A stretch of DNA of 64,000 nt from an uncultured Acidimicrobiales bacterium (lineage in GTDB: Bacteria; Actinomycetota; Acidimicrobiia; Acidimicrobiales; SHLQ01): positions 1 through 64,000 of the forward strand of contig CALHTF010000003.1 in assembly GCA_938038815.1 (NCBI GenBank). The letters run 5' to 3'. A model generated the notes under the pieces. The model was given only the letters and a program-made list of their open reading frames with translations, was not told the DNA's origin and made no database searches. Shown piece after piece: positions 9,495 to 17,759 of this stretch. Position 1 is the stretch's first letter; every line of letters starts with the position of its first letter. The position numbers were made by a program, and so were the translations under genes.

Positions 9495-10876
9495 GACGAC
9501 GCTCGAAGGTCGACCATGGCCTGAGCCACGAGGTGCGGCAGGTCGCTTGCCGTGAGGGTTGGTGCCAAGGTCCCCGCATGGCCATGCACAAAGGCCCCGC
9601 ACGCTGCGGCCGGCCCGAGCTCCATCCCTTGGGCAGCCAACGCACCGATCAGGCCGGCGAGTACGTCGCCCGATCCCGCGGTTGCCAACCGTTGATCGCC
9701 GGCGGTCGAGAGGTACACCGGGCCACCAGGTAAGGCGATCACCGTCGTTGGGCCCTTCAGCAAAACCACCACTCCAAGGGAGTCGGCGAGCCGTTGGGCG
9801 GACCCAATCCGGTCCGAGCCCGGCGGCGCTCCGGTCAGGCGGGCGAACTCACCGTCGTGAGGGGTAAGCACAATCGGACCCGTCCGTTCGCCCAGCACCT
9901 GCGACCCGTTGCTGCGGAGATGTTCGCCAAGGTGCCACAGCGCATCGGCATCGAGCACCACGGGTTGACTCGACCGCCCAATCAGATCGATCAACGCGGA
10001 GGTGAGCGACGGCGACCGGCCAAGACCTGACCCAACGACCAACGCCGCAAAGCGATCGAGGTCGGGGGTTGCGAGGTCGGCCCCGACCGGCGCCAGAACA
10101 ACTTCGGGTAAGCCGGTCATGACCGGGTCATCTCCCAGCACGCTAAGCCGCACATATCCGGCGCCGGCTTGGGCTGCAGCCTGTGCCGCCAACTGAGCGG
10201 CACCTCGCATCCCGGGCGCGCCACCGATCACCCAACACGCCGACTCCCATTTGTGGGCCGCAACCGGGCGGTCGGGCAACCACGAAACAACATCGGAGCG
10301 CTCGACCAGGTAGGCGACCGGATCCACACCATCGATCGGTACGCCAATATCGACCAATCGCAGGTCGCCCGAAGCCGATCGGGCGGGCTCGAACAGTTGG
10401 CCAACTTTGTACCCCGCAAGCACCAAGGTTCGGTCGGCCCGGTTCGGCGACCCGACGGCTGCACCGTCTAGGCCCGAGTATCCTGACGGAATATCGACCG
10501 CCAGCACCGGAACCCCGGGCGGAAATGGTGCGGCTTCGTACTCCCGGCTGATACCGGTTCCGAAGGCGGCGTCGATCACCAAGTCGAGTCGCCGGTTCGA
10601 TCCTGCCTGCACCGCAACACCCGGGACAACCACCGTTACCGCAACACCACGACGGTCGAGGTGGGCGGCCGCGGCGCGCCCGTCGGCACCGTTAGTTCCC
10701 GGACCAGCAACTACCACCACTCGTCGGCCGTATGTTCCGCCCATCATCTGTATGGCGGCCAGGGCAATGTGGCGTCCGACGCGATCGACTATGTGGTCCA
10801 GTGGTTCGTCGAGTCCGGCATCGATCTGCCGCATCTGCTCAGGCGTGACAAGCGGTTGCATGCACTCCTCAGTCAA
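9491..10876 (-). CDS. Bifunctional NAD(P)HX epimerase/dehydratase
   Basis: VVVVAGPGTNGADGRAAAAHL (epimerase half); VVLDADALWHL, LTPHDGEFARLTG, TAGSGDVLAGLIGALAAQG (dehydratase half). Confidence 0.88.
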   Translation of the reverse strand: MTEECMQPLVTPEQMRQIDAGLDEPLDHIVDRVGRHIALAAIQMMGGTYGRRVVVVAGPGTNGADGRAAAAHLDRRGVAVTVVVPGVAVQAGSNRRLDLVIDAAFGTGISREYEAAPFPPGVPVLAVDIPSGYSGLDGAAVGSPNRADRTLVLAGYKVGQLFEPARSASGDLRLVDIGVPIDGVDPVAYLVERSDVVSWLPDRPVAAHKWESACWVIGGAPGMRGAAQLAAQAAAQAGAGYVRLSVLGDDPVMTGLPEVVLAPVGADLATPDLDRFAALVVGSGLGRSPSLTSALIDLIGRSSQPVVLDADALWHLGEHLRSNGSQVLGERTGPIVLTPHDGEFARLTGAPPGSDRIGSAQRLADSLGVVVLLKGPTTVIALPGGPVYLSTAGDQRLATAGSGDVLAGLIGALAAQGMELGPAAACGAFVHGHAGTLAPTLTASDLPHLVAQAMVDLRASS

Positions 10877-10880
10877 GCAC

Positions 10881-11246
10881 CTACAGCGCGACGGCGATCG
10901 CTTGGGCGGTCTGGGAAGTGTGGCTCATCGTCAGGAGCCACTTGCTTACCCCGATCAGGTTGGCGAGTTGCGCGGCGCCGCCGTGCAACGCGACCGATGG
11001 CTTACCCGATTCTTCGCGCAACACCTCGATATCGGCGAAGTTGATGTCGCCAATGCCGACTCCCATGGCTTTCATGACGGCCTCTTTGGCCGCGAACCGC
11101 ACGGCGTACCGTTCGGTCGGATCGTTGGCTGACTCGGCATACGCCCGCTCGCCCTCCCGAAAGAGCTTTTCTTTGAGGCCAGGTGTGCGCTCGAGGGTTT
11201 CGCGAAACCTCGGAACATCGACCAAGTCGTTACCGATACCAATCAT
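10881..11246 (-). CDS. acpS: Holo-[acyl-carrier-protein] synthase
   Basis: MIGIGNDLVDVPRFRETLERTPGLKEKLF...RYAVRFAAKEAVMKAMG. Confidence 0.92.
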   Translation of the reverse strand: MIGIGNDLVDVPRFRETLERTPGLKEKLFREGERAYAESANDPTERYAVRFAAKEAVMKAMGVGIGDINFADIEVLREESGKPSVALHGGAAQLANLIGVSKWLLTMSHTSQTAQAIAVAL

Positions 11247-11680
11247 GGGAGTACCTCTCCGTCAGCGACCGGTCGTACCCGCAACAAGAGCCCACCGTCA
11301 TCGCTATCTTGCTTTTGCCACAGCCAAACCTGGTTGGTCGACCGAATGATGCCGCGTTCTTCGACAACCTCGACCCCGGTGCGGTCGAGTTCGTCGTAGT
11401 CGTCGCCCGCCATGCTCGCCCGGCCATCGACACACAACACGTCGCCGTCCTGGTCGAGCAGCCGGAAACAGATCTGGAACACGCCGTTGCTGCCCTCGAG
11501 GTAGTAGCCGCCGACCGTGCGGGTGAATCCGTCGGCGTCGACGATGGGACCGCTCGCTTCTTCGATTTCCTCGGCGAACAGACCCGCGTCCTCGCCAGGT
11601 CCACCGTCAGCAGACGAACAGCCCAGCAACGCCAAAGCGAGCATCAGACCGAAGCCAACTCGACGGATCAGAAGCGCCAA
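11243..11680 (-). CDS. Small lipoprotein of unknown function
   Basis: Lipobox LALALLGC after a hydrophobic N-terminus; no recognised domain. Confidence 0.55.
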   Translation of the reverse strand: MALLIRRVGFGLMLALALLGCSSADGGPGEDAGLFAEEIEEASGPIVDADGFTRTVGGYYLEGSNGVFQICFRLLDQDGDVLCVDGRASMAGDDYDELDRTGVEVVEERGIIRSTNQVWLWQKQDSDDGGLLLRVRPVADGEVLP

Positions 11681-14600
11681 CGTTCGGCCAGCTTCGCGAC
11701 GTCGAGGGTCAGCAGTTCCGAAATTGGCTGGTTGGCCAGGAGATCTTCGCGGAAGGTCGGTTCGGTTTCGGTAACCGCGTCTCGAATAGCCGAGAACCGG
11801 TTGCGGTAGCCCTGGAGCACACCCCGTGCGGTGCTGGCATCAAGGTGATCCTTGAGTCGAACGTGCAACAAGGTCAGGCCGACGGTGTTGTCGTCTTTGA
11901 TCTCGGGCACGATCACCATCTGGCGATCATCACGACGGCCAACCGAAACCAACAAGCGCTTCTCGGTCGCAACACGGTGCTTGGTACCACGAAGGGTTGG
12001 ATCGCGATCGGTTCGCGACGGAATGCTGAGGCTGATGCCACCCCGGTCGATGATCACGGCGGTGCCGTCGCTGTCGCCATCGGTCATCTCGATGCGGTAG
12101 CGGGTGAAGCCCACAACCTCTTCGACCGCAGGGTCGAGGTCGGCAAGGGTTCGAAGGGCCTTGTAGGTGAGTTGGTCGCGGGGAGCGCCAGCGTCGAGCA
12201 CGGCTTGGGCCAAAGCAACCTGCAGCAGGGTTTCGTCGGTGCGGGAGATACCCACGGTCACCGTCTTCGCCTGGTGCTTGATGGCATCGATCGGGCGGGT
12301 GAGTTCTTCGATCGCCAGCGACAACGTACTCACCAGGTCTTCGATCGCCACGGCTGGGGTCCCGGCCTTACCGAACTCGAGCTGGTACGACTCGATCGAC
12401 AGCTGGCCAGTGGCGTACCGAAACTGCGACGCAAGACGCGCTGCGGTGCTCGGTTCGATGTTGCCGTTGAGATTGCCGGTGCGAAGCTGATCAAAGTAGG
12501 TGTCAGCGAGCGGCTTGAGCTGAGGCTTCAGGTACTCGATGAGGTCTTCGCGCTCCTCGGCAGGCACCGCTGCAGCTTGCTCGATGGCGCTGCGAGCTTC
12601 GCGCAGCGGTTGAGCAAACGAGTCGATGGTGCGAGCTGATTCGTATCCGAACAGGTGACCCGCCATCGCGCTGAGGACAAAAGCCAAGCGAGGATGAACC
12701 TCGGGAACGTGAATAACGTCGAGGGCCGCGTTGAACCGCGACTCCCCTTCGTTGGCGATCACGATTGGCGCCGCCTTGTGCGCACGGTAAATCGCCACCT
12801 CTTTGGCCACGTCGTCGGCCGTACTACCGACCAGACCAGCGGCACAGACCAAGATCATTGGTTCGGCCGAGAGGTCGATGTGCTTTTTGTCTTCGGTTAC
12901 GTCGACGGCGATCGACTTGTAGCAAAGCTCGGAGAGTTTGATTCGCAGCTCACGAGCGGAGATGTGATTCGGGCCGTTACCGACGACCGCCCAGTACTTT
13001 CGGCTCGGCGCGTGACGACGGGTGGTCTCGGCGATGGTCTCTTGGATCTTGAGGACCCCTTCCATCGCTTCGGGCAGACGGCGCAACTCGGCCAGCAGTT
13101 CGCTGCGGCTCTGGTCGTCGCCGTTGCCGGTGAGTTCGGACACCTTCAATGCCAGCAACACACCAGCGGCGATCTGGGCGTAGAACGCCTTGGTCGACGC
13201 AACACTCATCTCGACGTCGCGACCGTCGGAGGTGTACAGAACGCCGTCGGCCTTGTCGGTGAGGTCGCTGTTACGACGGTTCACGATGGCGATCACCGCT
13301 GCTCCCCGACCACGGATGACGTCGACGGTGCGGTTGGTATCGGTGGTGGTTCCCGACTGGCTGATCGCGATGGCCAGCGTGTCGGACATATCGTTGCGCA
13401 ATCCAAAGCCGGAGAGTTCGGTGGCCGGGAGCGCATCCACATGGATCGGCGACTCGGCGAGTTCGTCGGCCAGGATCGTGGCGAGGCTCTCGCCCGCGAC
13501 CGCGGCCGTTCCCTGGCCAATCACCAAGATCTCGCGAATCGAACCGGTGCTCAGCCGTTCGACGATGTCGGTCGGGATCGTATCGGTGCCCAGCTGCACG
13601 GCAAGTTGTTTGCCACGGTCGGCGATCTTGCCGCGAAGGGTCTTGCGAAACGACTTCGGGGCTTCGGTGATTTCCTTAAGCAGGTAGTGCCGGTAGTTAC
13701 CACGGTCGATATCACGGGTGGTGATCTGGGCGGTCACCACGTCGTCTTCGGTCACCGGAAGGTCGGTACCGTCATAGGCCTTGCGAACAATGCCTTCGAT
13801 GGTTCCGGCCGCTGCTGCGTTGAGATCGATGATCTGGCCGCGGCTGGCGTTGGGGTTCGAGGGGTTACCCGGGGTCTCGCCATCCATGCGCAGGTAGCGG
13901 GAGGTCTCTTCGACCACGCCATACGGCTCGCTGGCGATGATGAAGCTATCTTCGGCCAACCCGACGTACAGCGCTTGGCCGCTGCCGCGCAGTGCAAGCT
14001 GCAGGTGGTCGGCGGCTTCGGCGGAGTTGCTGGCGATCGCCACCGATCCTTCGAGTCCGGCGACGGTGCGCCGGAATGCTTCAGTCACGTCGTGGTCGGC
14101 GAGGTAGTTCGACATGAGGGTCGGAATGACCTTGGCGTCGGTGGTGATCTCTTCGTCGATCGACAAGCCTTCGGCGGCGATCACATCGGCAAAGTTGTCG
14201 ACGTCGCCGTTGAGTACCGCGGTGCAGTACGGGCCTTGGCGATCGTCGACCTGCTCGCTGTTCAGCGGGTGAGCGTTGGGTTCAGAGACAATGCCGACGC
14301 TCGCCCAGCGGGTGTGGCCGAGCACGACGGTTTGGGCCGTCTCGTTGTCGATCGCTTGGCGCAACAGGTCGTCGGCCGCGATCGCCGATCGGATGAAGCT
14401 GGTGTTGTCGCCGAGTTCGCCGATCTCGGCGGCCATTTTGTACACGAAGCTGAGCTTGTTCCCGACCACCCGAACCGCGGCGTTGGTGAACAACTTGTTA
14501 TGGGTGCGTTCCTCAAGGGCGGCGATTACCGCCGCAGAATCCAGATCGAGGCCATGGTTACGAACCAGCAGATGGAGCCCCGCGGAGTCACGGCCTCGGA

Positions 14601-15096
14601 CCTCAAGGCGGTCGAGGGCCGACAAGGCCTGTTGAACGGCGGTCATCGTCTCGATGGCCGACAGCTTGGCCTCGGGGCCAGACAGCTTCTCGACCTCAAC
14701 CGCGGTACGGAGCCGGTCGCGTTCGATTCCCCACGCGTGGTCCTTGACCAAGATGAAGGCTTCGTTGACCCGTTCGAGGTCGGCGTCGAACTGGCCCTCG
14801 TTGAGGCGAATCTCCAGCAGGTCGATCTGGTCGCTGACCGATGTCGACAACGCCGTTACCTCGGTGACCAGGTCGGGGCTACCAAGCATGGCTCGTACCC
14901 CGGGAACACCCCGCAGCAAATCGTTGCATTGGCCAAGTGACTCGGCGACCGCTACCAGTCGGTCCGCCAGGCCGGTCGATTCGTCGGCCAAAGCAAGTAA
15001 CTCTTGTTGCGCCAGGCGTAGCGGAGCGAGGACTTCTTGGTTTGCGGGTACAGAGCGCTCAGAACGGCGCTGGACAACTGCGATTATTCCGCACAT
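11668..15096 (-). CDS. glmS: Enlarged glutamine--fructose-6-phosphate aminotransferase (GlmS-like, 1142 aa)
   Basis: MCGIIAVV N-terminal Cys; LDRLEVRGRDSAGLHLL; GHTRWASVGIVSEPNAHPL; CTAVLNGDVDN; SIS motifs AIAISQSGTTTDTNRT and VASTKAFYAQ; adjacent glmM. Confidence 0.88.
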   Translation of the reverse strand: MCGIIAVVQRRSERSVPANQEVLAPLRLAQQELLALADESTGLADRLVAVAESLGQCNDLLRGVPGVRAMLGSPDLVTEVTALSTSVSDQIDLLEIRLNEGQFDADLERVNEAFILVKDHAWGIERDRLRTAVEVEKLSGPEAKLSAIETMTAVQQALSALDRLEVRGRDSAGLHLLVRNHGLDLDSAAVIAALEERTHNKLFTNAAVRVVGNKLSFVYKMAAEIGELGDNTSFIRSAIAADDLLRQAIDNETAQTVVLGHTRWASVGIVSEPNAHPLNSEQVDDRQGPYCTAVLNGDVDNFADVIAAEGLSIDEEITTDAKVIPTLMSNYLADHDVTEAFRRTVAGLEGSVAIASNSAEAADHLQLALRGSGQALYVGLAEDSFIIASEPYGVVEETSRYLRMDGETPGNPSNPNASRGQIIDLNAAAAGTIEGIVRKAYDGTDLPVTEDDVVTAQITTRDIDRGNYRHYLLKEITEAPKSFRKTLRGKIADRGKQLAVQLGTDTIPTDIVERLSTGSIREILVIGQGTAAVAGESLATILADELAESPIHVDALPATELSGFGLRNDMSDTLAIAISQSGTTTDTNRTVDVIRGRGAAVIAIVNRRNSDLTDKADGVLYTSDGRDVEMSVASTKAFYAQIAAGVLLALKVSELTGNGDDQSRSELLAELRRLPEAMEGVLKIQETIAETTRRHAPSRKYWAVVGNGPNHISARELRIKLSELCYKSIAVDVTEDKKHIDLSAEPMILVCAAGLVGSTADDVAKEVAIYRAHKAAPIVIANEGESRFNAALDVIHVPEVHPRLAFVLSAMAGHLFGYESARTIDSFAQPLREARSAIEQAAAVPAEEREDLIEYLKPQLKPLADTYFDQLRTGNLNGNIEPSTAARLASQFRYATGQLSIESYQLEFGKAGTPAVAIEDLVSTLSLAIEELTRPIDAIKHQAKTVTVGISRTDETLLQVALAQAVLDAGAPRDQLTYKALRTLADLDPAVEEVVGFTRYRIEMTDGDSDGTAVIIDRGGISLSIPSRTDRDPTLRGTKHRVATEKRLLVSVGRRDDRQMVIVPEIKDDNTVGLTLLHVRLKDHLDASTARGVLQGYRNRFSAIRDAVTETEPTFREDLLANQPISELLTLDVAKLAERWRF

Positions 15097-15217
15097 ACGT
15101 GTGGTTTTCCTTCGGAAGTGACTTCGTTACCATCGGCCCACGACGACCTTAGCTTACGACTTGCCGCACAAACTTTTGCCTCGCGGCACCTCGAGGTCGC
15201 CACCCTCCGGTGCCACC

Positions 15218-16558
15218 TCAGGTCAGCGCTTCAACCGCTTTCACCAGCTGGTCAGCCGACTGCTGCGCCCGCTCGGTGGTAGCCGCTTCAACCATGACGC
15301 GAATCAACGGTTCGGTCCCCGATTCACGGATCAGAACTCGACCATCGTCGCCGAACTCGGCTTCGACCTCGGCGATCGCCGGTGCGAGTTTGTCGTGCAG
15401 ATCGGCAATCTTCTCGGCGACCCGAATGTTCTCGAGTACTTGGGGGAAGCGAGTCATTACGCCTGAGGCGAGTGCAGCAAAGGACGTGCCGCTTCGCCGG
15501 AACAGATCGGTGACCATGAGCGAGGTCAACAAGCCATCGCCGGTCGTTGCCCAGTCGCGGAAAATGACGTGGCCCGATTGTTCTCCGCCAAGGCCAAAGC
15601 CACCGGCATCGAGCGCTTCGAGTACGTACCGGTCGCCGACCTTGGTATCTACGACGGTGATTCCCGCGGCGGTCATCGCTCGGCGGAAACCCAGATTCGA
15701 CATCACGGTCACGACAACGGTGTTGTGGGCGAGCATGTCCCGGTCGGCCATGTCGGCCGCACACATGGCGATCAGCTGATCGCCATCGACGATCTCGCCG
15801 GTGCCATCGACTGCGAGGACCCGATCGGCGTCGCCATCGTAGCCAAACCCGAGGTCCGCCCCGTGTTCCACCACCGCGGCTTGCAAGCTTTCGAGATGGG
15901 TCGAGCCACAGCCGCGGTTGATGTTTTGGCCATCAGGTTCGGTAGCGAGAGCTACAACGTCGGCGCCGAGGCTGGCAAACACGGTTGGGGCCACGGCCGA
16001 GTTCGAGCCATTTGCGCAGTCGAGCACCACCTTGGTGCCCGCGAACTGTCGCCCTTCGGTTGCCTTGACGACCGCTTCCACGTAGCGCCGAAGCTCGGCG
16101 GTCGAGTCGGCGCCACTCGGACCGGCGGCTAAGACAGTGGCCAACGAATCGGCGACCGTACCCGAGTCAAGCAAGGCGTCGAGTTCGCCTTGAATCTGAT
16201 CCTGCACATCGTCGTTGAGCTTGAGGCCCCCAGCAGCAAACAACTTGATGCCGTTGTCCTGATAAGGGTTGTGCGACGCCGAGATCATGGCGCCGGGCAC
16301 GTTGTCGGCGGCCGACAACCACGCCACGGCAGGAGTCGGCACGACGCCGAGCAGACCAATCGTTGCGCCAGCCGAAGCGAAGCCGGCACCCAACGCCGCC
16401 TCGAAGTCCGGACCCGATTCGCGGGTATCGCGCCCGATCAGAAAACGGTCGCCACCCAAAACCGTGGCGGCGGCCACACCCAGGGCGTACACAAACTCGG
16501 TGGTGAGCTTTGTGTATGCCTCGGCGCGCACGCCATCAGTACCGAACCGAAGACTCAT
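15218..16558 (-). CDS. glmM: Phosphoglucosamine mutase
   Basis: MSLRFGTDGVRAEA, AMISASHNPYQDNGIKLF, DGDADRVLAVDGTGEIVDGD, LGGEQSGHVIF, RESGTEPLIRVM. Confidence 0.95.
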   Translation of the reverse strand: MSLRFGTDGVRAEAYTKLTTEFVYALGVAAATVLGGDRFLIGRDTRESGPDFEAALGAGFASAGATIGLLGVVPTPAVAWLSAADNVPGAMISASHNPYQDNGIKLFAAGGLKLNDDVQDQIQGELDALLDSGTVADSLATVLAAGPSGADSTAELRRYVEAVVKATEGRQFAGTKVVLDCANGSNSAVAPTVFASLGADVVALATEPDGQNINRGCGSTHLESLQAAVVEHGADLGFGYDGDADRVLAVDGTGEIVDGDQLIAMCAADMADRDMLAHNTVVVTVMSNLGFRRAMTAAGITVVDTKVGDRYVLEALDAGGFGLGGEQSGHVIFRDWATTGDGLLTSLMVTDLFRRSGTSFAALASGVMTRFPQVLENIRVAEKIADLHDKLAPAIAEVEAEFGDDGRVLIRESGTEPLIRVMVEAATTERAQQSADQLVKAVEALT

Positions 16559-16627
16559 AGAGTCTCCAATCGGCGGAAGTGGGGTCTAGACAAGTTACGA
16601 ACCGGGGAAGTCCGAACGAGGAGCGAA

Positions 16628-17020
16628 TTAACGCTTCGAGTACTGCGGAGCCTTTCGGGCCTTCTTGAGACCGTACTTCTTGCTTTCCTTCTTCCGTGGA
16701 TCACGGGTGAGAAAGCCGGCCCGCTTCAGCGGTTCGCGAAGCTCGCTGTCGAGGCCAACAAGACCACGAGCGATTCCCAGACGCACTGCGCCAGCTTGGC
16801 CACTCGGGCCGCCGCCGTGAGCGGTGACATCGATGTCGTAGCTTCCTTCGGTCTCGGTGACCTGGAAGGGCTCCATGACATGCATCCGGTGCGAAGCGTT
16901 CGGGAAGAAGTCCTCGATCGCCCGTCCGTTGACGGTTACGGTGCCGCTTCCGCTACGGAAACGAACACGAGCTACTGCGCGCTTGCGGCGACCGGTTGAC
17001 TGAATGAGTGGTGTCGTCAT
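16628..17020 (-). CDS. rpsI: 30S ribosomal protein S9
   Basis: [26 protein letters not shown]...[17 protein letters not shown]. Confidence 0.97.
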   Translation of the reverse strand: MTTPLIQSTGRRKRAVARVRFRSGSGTVTVNGRAIEDFFPNASHRMHVMEPFQVTETEGSYDIDVTAHGGGPSGQAGAVRLGIARGLVGLDSELREPLKRAGFLTRDPRKKESKKYGLKKARKAPQYSKR

Positions 17021-17039
17021 GAAAGTGATTCCTTGAGCT

Positions 17040-17495
17040 TCAGTCGCTCACGCGAGCCCGGGCGTGTTCGAACACGATGGGCGTTGGGTTCTGTGATTCG
17101 TGCGGGTGCGTCGGGCCGGCGTAGACCTTCAGCTTGTTGATCTGGGCGTTGGCCAAACGGGTCTTGGGCAGCATGCCTTTGACGGTTTTGCGGACCGCTT
17201 CGGCCGGCTGGTCGGCCAAGAAGTCAGCGTAGGTGCGTGACTTGATGCCGCCGGGGAAACCCGAGTGGCGGTAGACCATCTTGCGCTCGGCCTTGTTCGA
17301 GGTAAGAACAACCTTGTCGGCGTTGATGATGATCACGTGATCGCCGGTGTCGAGGTTGGGCGTGTAGGTGGGTTTGTGCTTGCCACGAAGGATGGTGGCA
17401 ACCTCGGTAGCGATGCGGCCAAGGACCATGCCTTCGGCATCGACAACGTGCCACGCACGCTGAATTTCTCCGGCTTTTGGTGTGTAGGTGGACAC
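17040..17495 (-). CDS. rplM: 50S ribosomal protein L13
   Basis: [65 protein letters not shown] start at 17495. Confidence 0.96.
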   Translation of the reverse strand: MSTYTPKAGEIQRAWHVVDAEGMVLGRIATEVATILRGKHKPTYTPNLDTGDHVIIINADKVVLTSNKAERKMVYRHSGFPGGIKSRTYADFLADQPAEAVRKTVKGMLPKTRLANAQINKLKVYAGPTHPHESQNPTPIVFEHARARVSD

Positions 17496-17759
17496 AGCGA
17501 CTCTCGCAGTAGGGGTTGGCGTACAGGTCTCGCATACAAATGGAGCCGGCAACGCCGACTCCGCGAAACGTACAGAACGTAAGGGGGTAACGATATGGCC
17601 GAAACAGGCCAATCGCAAAGCCGCGCACCAACAACCCCAACAGGAATTTTCGGGCCGCGGAAGCCCAGTTTTGGCCTCACCGAGCCCAAAACCCACCGCT
17701 CGGGACCCCAAAACCGCTCGCAGTAGGCCATCTACCGGCGCAAATGAGCCGTTTGGCCA

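Noticed and set aside
12655-14940. 761-aa plus-strand ORF
   Set aside because: Fully antisense to glmS, which has unmistakable motifs; high-GC codon bias leaves the complementary frame open; no recognisable domain.
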